A stretch of DNA of 48,655 nt from NCBI GenBank assembly GCA_944389085.1, contig CALXLB010000092.1:1-48655 (forward strand), read 5' to 3'. This document shows positions 26,327 to 34,565 of the stretch, one piece after another (the stretch's first letter is position 1; each line of letters begins with the position of its first letter). The notes under the pieces are model-generated. The model saw nothing but the letters and a program-made list of their open reading frames with translations, had not been told where the DNA came from and ran no database searches. The position numbers were made by a program, and so were the translations under genes. This DNA is from an uncultured Spirochaetaceae bacterium (lineage in GTDB: Bacteria; Spirochaetota; Spirochaetia; Sphaerochaetales; Sphaerochaetaceae).

Positions 26327-27006
26327 AAGCGATAGCCTTCATTCTTGCCTGCGTCCTGTGTTTCTCTTCCTGCCAGAGCATGGAAGGCCCGACAATAACT
26401 GTCTCTGGGGAGGCTGTTGTCCATGCCATTCCTGATATGATCACTGTCGATATCGCGGCAGAGTACACGGGACACACGAGTGGAGAGGCCAGGGCTGTTG
26501 TTTCCGGCATGATAAACAAGGCTGTTTCCATTCTTTCCTCATCATATGGCGTGGAAGAGGATGATGTGATGACATCAGGATTCTCGCTTTATCCTGTTTA
26601 TTCTTATAGTGATGGAGTTGAGAAAGAGGAAGGGCAGAGGGCTGTAGAGAGGATAAGCGTAGTCCTTTACGACACAGAGATTGTCGGAGATGTGATTGAA
26701 AGCCTCAGCAGTCTTGATGGAATCACAATCTCTTCTCTTACTCCTGGCTGCCGTGATACAGCAACTGCCGAGATAAAAGCCAGGTCATTGGCGGTGGAGG
26801 ATGCTATAAGCAAAGCCTCAGTCTATGCTACTGCCGCAGGCTATATGCTTGGTAATCTTCTCTCGCTTTCCAGTACTGATTCCGCTTTGCCTTCTCTTTA
26901 TCAGCCGAAGCTTTATGCTGCCGCTGGCAGCACCGGAACAGAATATCATTCCGGTACTATCAGCATCCGTGACAGCGTTACTGCTGTCTTTTCCCTTTTG
27001 GAATAA
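26323..27006 (+). CDS. SIMPL (DUF541) domain lipoprotein
   Basis: The 227-residue protein begins with a lipoprotein signal (MKAIAFILACVLCFSSC, lipobox FSSC, Cys17) and continues with ITVSGEAVVHAIPDMITVDI, the typical opening of SIMPL/DUF541 proteins. The family includes periplasmic and outer-membrane proteins linked to oxidative stress or oligomeric assembly, with no agreed biochemical role. It is the third gene of the mrp-Nudix operon through an ATGA overlap. Its last 29 bp overlap the convergent transporter gene. Confidence 0.85.
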   Translation: MKAIAFILACVLCFSSCQSMEGPTITVSGEAVVHAIPDMITVDIAAEYTGHTSGEARAVVSGMINKAVSILSSSYGVEEDDVMTSGFSLYPVYSYSDGVEKEEGQRAVERISVVLYDTEIVGDVIESLSSLDGITISSLTPGCRDTATAEIKARSLAVEDAISKASVYATAAGYMLGNLLSLSSTDSALPSLYQPKLYAAAGSTGTEYHSGTISIRDSVTAVFSLLE

Positions 27007-28126
27007 CGAGAATCATCAGCAGTGCGGAGGCGGCAAGCGCTATGCAGAGAACGGGCATTGTCCGTCCGTAGCCGAAGCTGTCGATTGCTTTCCCGAATAC
27101 AGCATTGAATATGACATCGAGTATGCTGGCAGCGCTTACGGCTATTGTTGTGGCCCGTGCTCCGAGTGAGATTGGTGCATGCTTTCTTACAAGAGAGACA
27201 GTTGTCGGATAGACGATTGAAATCGCCAGCCCGACGATAAAGAGCAGGGTAAGCACAGAAGTTGCGAATGTGGCAATTGCTACGAGTGTGGCAATCACAA
27301 GTGAGAGGAAGATCATCTTCTCTGCGCCGATTCTGTCCACGACAGTACCAAGCACGAGACGGCCTATCATCAAGCCTGCACTGTAGAGTGAGAGCGCAAG
27401 TCCTGCTTCTGCTGCGCTTATCTGGAGATAGCTTGTACCATACATGATTATGTAATTCGTTATACCGTGCTCTGCAATGAGATAAAGACCAAGTGTGAGA
27501 GCTATGAGAGCTATCATGCCAGTCTGCATCTTGCCTGTACTGTCGGTAATGGTTCTCCCTTCAGCTTTATCCTCTCTCTTTTCTTCTTTCATCCTCATCA
27601 CAAGGATTGCAAGCGGGATCAGAAGGACAGCCATCGCAATGAGAACCCCATTCCAGACAGTGATGCTGGAAGAGTATCGAGAGAGAATGAGCTGGCTGCC
27701 GGATGTGCCGATTCCCTGCAGGAAGAAGAGAGCATTGAGAAGCATCAGGCTTCTTGTGGCAGAGAACGAATCGGAAATCAGATTGATGGTCGTATTCAGC
27801 AGGGTAGAAATTCCAAGGGCAAGGAAGAAACCGAAGACGAGGATAGCATAATTGCTTCCTAAAAGCAGAAGAAGCTCAGCGAGAGCTAATGCAATGATGA
27901 AGAATGCCATTGCTTTCTTTCTGCCGATTTTGTCGAGAATCATGCCACCAAAGAGTAGACAGATAAGATTCCCCAGATAGCTTGCTGATACAATCACTCC
28001 GACTTGAGACATGTCAAAGCCGAAGACGGAGGTGAACAACGGTGTGAATATGCCGCGCAGTGCATCGCTGACACCCAGGATGACCATCAGCGCGGCTGAA
28101 ATTATATAAAGGCCTTTATTTTTCAT
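26978..28126 (-). CDS. MFS transporter (probable oligosaccharide importer)
   Basis: The 382-residue protein has about twelve hydrophobic segments. Motif A occurs after helix 2 (GGMILDKIGRKKAM) and in a second half-copy (GTVVDRIGAEKM), as in the major facilitator superfamily. It starts by ATGA overlap with the GH105 gene (28123-28126) and is third in the operon 840-aa protein - GH105 - MFS, so import of an unsaturated uronic-acid oligosaccharide or its parent is the likely job. The substrate is inferred from context only. The 3' end overlaps that of the SIMPL gene. Confidence 0.87.
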   Translation of the reverse strand: MKNKGLYIISAALMVILGVSDALRGIFTPLFTSVFGFDMSQVGVIVSASYLGNLICLLFGGMILDKIGRKKAMAFFIIALALAELLLLLGSNYAILVFGFFLALGISTLLNTTINLISDSFSATRSLMLLNALFFLQGIGTSGSQLILSRYSSSITVWNGVLIAMAVLLIPLAILVMRMKEEKREDKAEGRTITDSTGKMQTGMIALIALTLGLYLIAEHGITNYIIMYGTSYLQISAAEAGLALSLYSAGLMIGRLVLGTVVDRIGAEKMIFLSLVIATLVAIATFATSVLTLLFIVGLAISIVYPTTVSLVRKHAPISLGARATTIAVSAASILDVIFNAVFGKAIDSFGYGRTMPVLCIALAASALLMILVIPKGKRQQ

Positions 28127-29211
28127 AGATTGTCGTCCAATGCTTCAATTAAAAAGAGCATTGCCATCGCCTGTCCATAGGGCATTGGATGGATAGGTAT
28201 CTCCTTATACCAGTCCTGGCTTTCTCTTCCCATTGGTGTTCCATAAGAACAGAGCTGGAGAATACCGTCGTCATCAATCTGTTCCATGACGGCCGGTAAT
28301 GCCTTTTCTGCTATCGTCTTGTACTTCGGATCAAGAAGCGAAAGCCTGATGCCAAGCAGGATTCCATACCCGAAACCTGCAGTGCAGCTTGATTCAAGGT
28401 ATGAATCCTCATGGTCAAGAAGCGTATGCCAGAGCCCTGACTCGTCCTGAAGCTTTCCGATGGCCTCGACCTGCCTTGTCAGTACTACAGAGATATACTG
28501 CCTGAGGCCCGGATCAAGGCTGACTATCTCGTCGAAGAGAGGAAGTGCTATTGTTGCCCAGCTGTTGCCTCTGCCCCAATAAGCGGCAGCGAAATGGTCC
28601 TTTCTCTTGTAGGAGTAGCCATGGTACCAGAGTCCTGTGATGGGATTTGCCAGCTGCTCGATATGAAGGAGGAACTGATAGATTGATTCCTCAATGTACT
28701 CTTTCTTCCCATCAATGCGTCCCATATTGGCCAGAGGCAGGACACTCATCATCAGAGTATCGTCCCACAGTTCTCCTTCATTGACATCATCTGTTGTCCT
28801 ATGCTGGAATCCTCCCTCCGGTGTACGTGGGAGTCCTCCTTCGTAAAGCCATGCTGTCCATTCTCTTGCGATATCCAGATAGTCATCTCTCTTGAGGTAT
28901 TCGCCAAGATATTCCAGTGTGAGAATCGGAGCCATTGTATTTACATTCTTTCCCGGCAGCCCCTGTTTGATTCTCTCATCGAAATAAGATGTGAGCATCT
29001 GCAGATATTTATCATCTTTTGTCTTCTCGAAAAGCTTCCAGAGCCCGAAAAGCCCTACGCCCTGAGTCCATTCCCAGTATCTGTATTTCTCTCTGCCTTC
29101 GATACCGGGTGCGAATTTTCCTGATACGTAGTCAGGATCATCTTCCTGGTAAAGCACTGGCAGAAAACCTTTGATGAGCGTTTCCAGCTTGTTTCTGATT
29201 GCGTTGTTCAT
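28123..29211 (-). CDS. Glycoside hydrolase family 105 (unsaturated rhamnogalacturonyl hydrolase-like)
   Basis: The 362-residue protein is an (alpha/alpha)6 barrel enzyme of the GH88/GH105 group. Visible motifs are GELWDDTLMM (the catalytic Asp region) and GLWYHGYSYKRK followed by YWGRGNSW. Such enzymes hydrate the 4,5-double bond of unsaturated uronic acids left by polysaccharide lyases, releasing the neighbouring sugar. No signal peptide, so it works in the cytoplasm. GGGAG lies 7 nt before the ATG, 14 nt after the stop of the preceding 840-aa gene, and it overlaps the MFS start. It anchors the locus to pectin, rhamnogalacturonan or a similar uronate polymer. Confidence 0.9.
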   Translation of the reverse strand: MNNAIRNKLETLIKGFLPVLYQEDDPDYVSGKFAPGIEGREKYRYWEWTQGVGLFGLWKLFEKTKDDKYLQMLTSYFDERIKQGLPGKNVNTMAPILTLEYLGEYLKRDDYLDIAREWTAWLYEGGLPRTPEGGFQHRTTDDVNEGELWDDTLMMSVLPLANMGRIDGKKEYIEESIYQFLLHIEQLANPITGLWYHGYSYKRKDHFAAAYWGRGNSWATIALPLFDEIVSLDPGLRQYISVVLTRQVEAIGKLQDESGLWHTLLDHEDSYLESSCTAGFGYGILLGIRLSLLDPKYKTIAEKALPAVMEQIDDDGILQLCSYGTPMGRESQDWYKEIPIHPMPYGQAMAMLFLIEALDDNL

Positions 29212-29225
29212 GAATATCTCCCTTT

Positions 29226-31748
29226 TTATTCTATATTCTCAATTGTGACAGTCCCTGATGGTGTGAAACCCTTGTAGTTCTCGTCCTGCCCGTTCACACA
29301 GAGTGTGTGGTCCCAGCAGCCTTTGATGACGCCATATTCTGAATCGTTGAATGAATATGTGAGTTTATCCATATCATATTCCAGACTGGTGGAGAGAAGG
29401 CGTGAGGCAAATGCTTCAAAACTTCCTTCTTTCCAGATATCAGAGCATCTTATTATCCATATATTCTTCTTTCCTGGACTTGTGAGTTCTCTTTCCCTGT
29501 TCGGTCCGGTTTCAGTCAGCGTGATACCTTCAGCAGCTGTGACTGCGATCAGGCCGCCATTGGCATTCTCTGCAAATGCCCAGCCATCTCTTATTTCCGC
29601 ACGCTTGAAAGCGAAGACAGGGAAGTAGGCATGTGTGAAATCAACGGGATGCTCCTCGCTTACACTCCAGATGACAGATGCAAATCCTTTGTACTGGTTT
29701 GCTCTTGGCAGTGTACCTGAACCCGCCCAGTATGATGGTCTTGCCTGCCCATAGAGAGCGAATTCACCAGGATGTGTGATCCAGACATGGGCTTCTGCCC
29801 CCAGAACAGCATGAATCACGTCCTCCTGGAATCCTCTTCTGCCAGGATTGAAGTCGTTGGCTGCCGAAAGCAGATAACCGGATGTCTTGTAGACAGTAAC
29901 ATCTGCATATCCTTTGTAACCGTGAGTCGATTTCCAGGAGAGTGCTTTGCCTTCTTCTATCCTATGATAGCGCAGATTCTCATCTTCAGGGGTATAACCG
30001 CTCATCAGAACAGGCACAGACCCTTTTCCTGCATGGGACTCATTTCCGATTCCGTAACCGATCCAGTTGATGAATGAAGGACAGTTCGAATAGTTGCCCA
30101 TCAGTTCTTTGAGGTAGGTCCTTCCGCTTGTCGTACTGAAGATCCCATCATAGCTTGTTATTGCCAGAAGCCGGAAGACATATTCTAGTGCTTTTCTGGC
30201 ATTTTCCTTCATCTCGCTGTTCTCAGTCTGTGCATAGAGAGAAGCAAAACCAAGAATATCAATAGGAAGGTATGGAGGGCTGTTCCATTCTGTGAAACCT
30301 TCACGGAAGAATGTTTCGAACCATGGCCGCAGCATGGAAAGAGCTTTTTCCTGTTTCTCTTTTCCTGTCATACCGCTGTTTGTGAAGATTCTACCAGGAT
30401 ACATCTCTCCTGCAATGAGCTCAGAGATATGGAACATGAGTGCATGGTTTTCGCTCCAGAACCACATGGCATCATTGCCGGGCTCATCATGCCAGTATCT
30501 GAAGGAGAGGAGGCATTCTTCCATATCCTTCAGTGTTTCCTTCCTGATAAGTCCGGAAGAGGAGAAATGCCTGATCATAAAGGGAAAGTATGAGATATAG
30601 AAATCAGAACAGTCGCTGCGATTGTTGATGAAATCAAGCTGTGCACGTAGGATTTTTTCTATTTCATCTTTATCGCCATTGGTGAAAAGCAAAGCCATGG
30701 CACGATTGGCATTGCCTTCTCCATAGAGAGACAGATAGCGCCACGCTTCTTTTCTTCTCTCTTCGATATCATCGCTTGTCTTTCCTTTAAAAGAGAGCGG
30801 GAAGTTCTCGAATGTTCTGATAGTCCTGATCACGACACCTTCGATTTCTGTCCAGACATCCATTCTCAGAAATCCGACGGGAAATGATTCTACAGGTCCA
30901 AGATCTGCTTTGTCAGAACCCTTTGCAAAAACTGCCTCTGCATTCTTCAGTAAGCCAAGTGCCGCGTTCTCTTCAGTCGCCCCGGACATGTGGACGATGA
31001 TGTCTCTATCCGTGAAGGGATTCTCGATGGAGCAGGTTATGTGGCCGGATGTGAAAGTACTTCTGTCAAAGGCAAGTGTTTCCATTGCTTTCTCAGCCTG
31101 CATGATGAGGTCTGTGTTTTTCTCTCCCATCGGTACTTTCTGTAGCAGTTTTCCCGGTCCATTGAGAAGTTTGAATGACACAGCGACTTCTGTGTCTCTT
31201 TCTGCGAATTCATCTGTTTCAACGATGAAGATATTCTCTCCCTTCTTGAGGGTGAGTGTGCATTCAGTCTCTATGGTCTCGTTTCTTCTGTAAGGCCGGA
31301 ATGAATATATTTCCTTATCATCCGAGAAAATCGACATGCCGCCTTCTACTGAAAGCAGGAAGCTGTAATCTCCAGCCTCTGAGGCTTCGAGGACGATGTA
31401 AGCTGCAAGACTGAGCCATCTGGTGGTCGGAGAGAATATGGAAGCTCCTATGACAGGATCACCAAATGGTGCTCTGTAAAGCACTTTGACATCTGTTCCG
31501 TGTAATATAGCTTTACCTTCTGGCTCTGCTTTTGTGAAAACAGGTGCCTTGATTCCTTCTTTTTTCAGCTTTTCAAGGAAACTCACACGAACAGGATTCT
31601 CATGGGTGGAAGCTGCTGTAGAGCCAATCCATACATTCGATTCTTCTGTGATTGCAACAGGATCTCCGTGAACTGCTTCCAGTCTGGGTTCGGTAACCAG
31701 ATAACGTGTTATATATCCGTGCTCAAGCTCTGATACATGCCAATTCAT
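29226..31748 (-). CDS. Uncharacterised 840-aa protein, probable carbohydrate-active enzyme
   Basis: I do not recognise this cytoplasmic protein. Residues ~1-270 look beta-rich (short alternating strands). Residues ~330-560 are helical with aromatic patches, including WFWSENHALMFHISE and FTEWNSPPYLPIDI, as in alpha/alpha-toroid glycosidases and lyases. The C-terminal ~250 residues are again beta-rich (HVWITHPGEFALYGQARPSY). That order, toroid then beta-sandwich, resembles polysaccharide lyases of the heparinase II/III or chondroitin-lyase style, but the chain carries an extra N-terminal beta part. It opens the operon with GH105 and MFS; GGAGG lies 5 nt before the ATG. An enzyme acting on the imported uronic oligosaccharide before GH105 is my inference. 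Confidence 0.6.
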   Translation of the reverse strand: MNWHVSELEHGYITRYLVTEPRLEAVHGDPVAITEESNVWIGSTAASTHENPVRVSFLEKLKKEGIKAPVFTKAEPEGKAILHGTDVKVLYRAPFGDPVIGASIFSPTTRWLSLAAYIVLEASEAGDYSFLLSVEGGMSIFSDDKEIYSFRPYRRNETIETECTLTLKKGENIFIVETDEFAERDTEVAVSFKLLNGPGKLLQKVPMGEKNTDLIMQAEKAMETLAFDRSTFTSGHITCSIENPFTDRDIIVHMSGATEENAALGLLKNAEAVFAKGSDKADLGPVESFPVGFLRMDVWTEIEGVVIRTIRTFENFPLSFKGKTSDDIEERRKEAWRYLSLYGEGNANRAMALLFTNGDKDEIEKILRAQLDFINNRSDCSDFYISYFPFMIRHFSSSGLIRKETLKDMEECLLSFRYWHDEPGNDAMWFWSENHALMFHISELIAGEMYPGRIFTNSGMTGKEKQEKALSMLRPWFETFFREGFTEWNSPPYLPIDILGFASLYAQTENSEMKENARKALEYVFRLLAITSYDGIFSTTSGRTYLKELMGNYSNCPSFINWIGYGIGNESHAGKGSVPVLMSGYTPEDENLRYHRIEEGKALSWKSTHGYKGYADVTVYKTSGYLLSAANDFNPGRRGFQEDVIHAVLGAEAHVWITHPGEFALYGQARPSYWAGSGTLPRANQYKGFASVIWSVSEEHPVDFTHAYFPVFAFKRAEIRDGWAFAENANGGLIAVTAAEGITLTETGPNRERELTSPGKKNIWIIRCSDIWKEGSFEAFASRLLSTSLEYDMDKLTYSFNDSEYGVIKGCWDHTLCVNGQDENYKGFTPSGTVTIENIE

Positions 31749-31773
31749 TCAGGCCTCCGAATGGGAAGTATAC

Positions 31774-31796
31774 TGTAGAATTCTTTATTTTCTACA
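31774..31796. promoter_or_regulatory. Inverted repeat in the divergent control region
   Basis: TGTAGAA (31774-31780) and TTCTACA (31790-31796) form a perfect 7-bp inverted repeat with a 9-bp centre, between the 840-aa gene and the divergent AraC-TIM regulator. A TATACT hexamer for the minus-strand operon lies at 31772-31767, directly beside it. It is a candidate operator. Confidence 0.4.
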
Positions 31797-31815
31797 CAGT
31801 TATTGCTGTCTTCTC

Positions 31816-31844
31816 TTCACTCTGACGCGTAATTTGCCTAATAT
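31816..31844 (+). promoter_or_regulatory. Candidate promoter of the AraC-TIM gene, possibly leaderless
   Basis: TTCACT (31816-31821), a 17-nt spacer and TAATAT (31839-31844) end only 6 nt before the ATG at 31851. Transcription would then begin at or next to the start codon, and no Shine-Dalgarno is present. Confidence 0.4.
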
Positions 31845-31850
31845 TGATTT

Positions 31851-33605
31851 ATGGCTGATTTGATGGATTCTCTGTATTTCGAAGAAGGGTTTTCAATCAG
31901 GGTCAATAGTGATTCTGATCCGCTTTTCTTCCTCATTGATTATGGAATGAGGACCTATCCTATGAATATGGCAAATCAGCATTATCATGACTTCTATGAG
32001 ATATTCATTCCTCTGGAAGATGATGCTGCCCATCTGATAAACGGCAGATATGTTCAGCTCCATAAAGGAGACATCCTCTTTCTGCGTCCCCACGTGCTGC
32101 ATATGTCTATTTATCCGAAGCGCACGACGGGACAGAAGCGTATAATCATCAATTTCAGTGCTTCGTACCAGATTCCTGGAATGGAGTATCAGAGGGGAAA
32201 GGTCCTTTCTCTCTTCGATTCAGATGAACCTGTGCTGCGTCTTCCGCCGGAATATCTGAACAAGGTAGTCAGAAAGCTTAATGATATCTTCACTGCTGGC
32301 AAGGTCAAGTCCTCTGGATGGCAGCTGGAACTTTATTCGCTCTTTATTCTGTTCATGCTGGAGATTGCACGCAACAGCCGTCACAATATCTACAAAGCGG
32401 AGAGCCATCCCGGCCTTCCTGATCTCAAGATGTATGCCATCACGGAGTATATAGAGACTCATTATATGGAGCCTCTTTCTCTTAATGACATTGCCGAGCA
32501 TTTCGCAATCTCTCCGTTCTACCTTTCCCATCAGTTCACGAAAGTGATGGGTATGTCATTTGTGACATACATACAGAGAGTCAGGATAAGATATGCACTG
32601 CAGATGCTTTCATACACCGATGCAAGAATTCACGATATCATTGCCGATTGCGGTTTTTCTTCATCCTCGCAGTTCAACAGGACCTTTACTGCTTTCTGCT
32701 CGATGAGTCCCTCTGCTTTCCGGAAGCTGTCAAGCCAGAATAAGGAGATTGTCATCAGTTCCCTCGACCCTGAAAGAAGCGAAGTTGCTCCTTCTGCCTT
32801 TCCTCCCAGGTTCAAGACGCTTCCCAGAAAACGCAGAGGATGTGATGGTACGAAGATAGGAGTATCGACAATCGCTCTTTCTCCCACTGACCTTCAGACG
32901 CTGAAGGAGAAGATTGCTCTGGTAGGAGCTGAGACGGTATTGCTGGATATTCCGGGAAGCTTTCATTCTGTAGAAAGCTATATCTCCCTGGGGCATAAAC
33001 GGATTCTGGAAATTGCAGGTCTGGGTATCGATATCTCCGTGCTGGGGGTACGCGGACTGCATCTTGCCTCTGCGGATGAAGCTGAAAGAAGGCAGAACAT
33101 AGATGAATGTGTTGCCGCCATTGGTGTCGCTTCGCTTCTCTCTGTTCCTTATCTTGCAATAAAACCGGGAAGAGGGGAAAAGGGCATTTTTCTCTCATCG
33201 CTTCATCAGATTATGGAAAAAGCCGCCGGTACTGGCGTTTCCATTGCCGTAACACCGCTTGTAGATACAGCTGTTGATGGCTTTGATGGGGCTGCTGAAA
33301 TGATTGAAGCTGAGCCTGGTGTGCAGATTGTCCTTGACCCGCTGGGTCTTGTTGCAGCAGATGGCAGGAATAATACATTCTCATTCTTTGAAGAGGTTTT
33401 CTCAGTGATGGCAACGAGAATCGTCGCCCTGCTTCTCCGGGACAGCCTTGACGGGCATATCGTGAATATAGGTAAGGGGATAATGGCAAAGACTTATCCG
33501 CGTATAGCTTCTCTTGTCGATAGCAGCGTGCCATTGATCAGGGCTGGTGCAGAGGCAGCCGCCATCCCCGATGATATGCTCTATATACGCAGAGTCTTCC
33601 TCTGA
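31851..33605 (+). CDS. AraC-type regulator fused to a sugar-isomerase-like TIM barrel
   Basis: The 584-residue protein has three parts. Residues ~20-110 are an AraC-type cupin (NQHYHDFYEIF, His44/His46/Glu50). Residues ~195-295 are the double helix-turn-helix (LNDIAEHFAISPFYLSHQF, then IADCGFSSSSQFNRTF). Residues ~335-584 match the xylose-isomerase-like/AP-endonuclease-2 TIM barrel (TKIGVSTIAL...). In the barrel the usual Glu after the 'GV.l..E' strand is Thr (VSIAVTPLVD), while the Asp in VQIVLDP remains, so it may sense a sugar rather than convert one. AraC regulators normally end after the HTH (~300 aa). It is divergent from the GH105 operon and is its likely regulator. Confidence 0.82.
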   Translation: MADLMDSLYFEEGFSIRVNSDSDPLFFLIDYGMRTYPMNMANQHYHDFYEIFIPLEDDAAHLINGRYVQLHKGDILFLRPHVLHMSIYPKRTTGQKRIIINFSASYQIPGMEYQRGKVLSLFDSDEPVLRLPPEYLNKVVRKLNDIFTAGKVKSSGWQLELYSLFILFMLEIARNSRHNIYKAESHPGLPDLKMYAITEYIETHYMEPLSLNDIAEHFAISPFYLSHQFTKVMGMSFVTYIQRVRIRYALQMLSYTDARIHDIIADCGFSSSSQFNRTFTAFCSMSPSAFRKLSSQNKEIVISSLDPERSEVAPSAFPPRFKTLPRKRRGCDGTKIGVSTIALSPTDLQTLKEKIALVGAETVLLDIPGSFHSVESYISLGHKRILEIAGLGIDISVLGVRGLHLASADEAERRQNIDECVAAIGVASLLSVPYLAIKPGRGEKGIFLSSLHQIMEKAAGTGVSIAVTPLVDTAVDGFDGAAEMIEAEPGVQIVLDPLGLVAADGRNNTFSFFEEVFSVMATRIVALLLRDSLDGHIVNIGKGIMAKTYPRIASLVDSSVPLIRAGAEAAAIPDDMLYIRRVFL

Positions 33606-34565
33606 TCAGCCGAGAACCGAAAGCGTATAATTATTGAGCGTATCGTTCTCGTAGAGAAGTCTGTACAGGGCCTGGACAAGGGGGAATTCTTCCGCGACTC
33701 CTTTCTGTCTTGTGATTTCCCCGATGAGCTTCACTGTTCTGAGTCCTTCGACAACAGTTGAAGATTTTGAATCCGGATCGTAACCAAAACCTTTGCCTAT
33801 GAGCATTCCCAGTGTTCTGTTTCTGGAAAGGTCATTGAGAGCAGTGAGACCTAAATCCCCGATACCGCAGTATCGGAAAATAGTCTCTTCATCACAGGAG
33901 AATATCCTCAGCAGTCCCCTCATCTCGTTTACGGCTTTGGTGTAGACAAGGAAATCGACATTAGGACTGTTGAATTTGCCAGATACTATACCGATAGCAA
34001 TGGCGTACATATTCTTCAATATACTCATCAGCTCGACTGCTCTCACGTCTTTTGACCAGTCGAGGGAGAACTGTGTATCCGGAAGTACTTCTTTTCTGAA
34101 GTAATCGTAGTCTTCCTTCTTGCCGCCGAAGGTGAAGGATGTAGGGAAACCATTGATGGTCTCGATGGCAAATGAAGGACCTTTCATGCTCGCTGTACGG
34201 CTGAAAGGAATCTTTTCCGTGATGAATGCGCCATCATCGCTCATTCCTTTTGCAAGATTGATGATCAAAGGCTCCTTTGCAGTGTTTTTCCTGATTTCCT
34301 CTGAAAATGGAACAATAGCCTGCGAAGGAATGACAAGCATCACGACATCAGCTTCCTTGAAGACAGAGAAGTCAGATGTCGCAGAGAGGTATCTGTTGAG
34401 GAAGCGTGTCGGGAAATACTTTCTGTTCGTATGTTTCTCGTTTATCTCTTTCTCTACGTCTTTCTCGATAGTATGAAGCGTCACTCTGTTGTTTATGTTC
34501 CATGTCAGGCGTTCAGCAACAGCAGTTCCGAATGTTCCTGCACCTGCAATGATTATGTTATTCAA
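33606..34565 (-). CDS. gpsA: NAD(P)-dependent glycerol-3-phosphate dehydrogenase
   Basis: The 319-residue enzyme reduces dihydroxyacetone phosphate to sn-glycerol-3-phosphate for phospholipid synthesis. It begins with the Rossmann loop GAGTFGTAVAERL and has INLAKGMSDDG, the KNMYAIAIGI helix with the catalytic Lys, and the substrate-binding LTALNDLSRNRTLG. It starts by ATGA overlap with the upstream GH36 gene and therefore shares its transcript, an odd partnership of housekeeping lipid synthesis and galactoside use. Its stop codon directly abuts the end of the convergent AraC-TIM gene. Confidence 0.92.
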   Translation of the reverse strand: MNNIIIAGAGTFGTAVAERLTWNINNRVTLHTIEKDVEKEINEKHTNRKYFPTRFLNRYLSATSDFSVFKEADVVMLVIPSQAIVPFSEEIRKNTAKEPLIINLAKGMSDDGAFITEKIPFSRTASMKGPSFAIETINGFPTSFTFGGKKEDYDYFRKEVLPDTQFSLDWSKDVRAVELMSILKNMYAIAIGIVSGKFNSPNVDFLVYTKAVNEMRGLLRIFSCDEETIFRYCGIGDLGLTALNDLSRNRTLGMLIGKGFGYDPDSKSSTVVEGLRTVKLIGEITRQKGVAEEFPLVQALYRLLYENDTLNNYTLSVLG

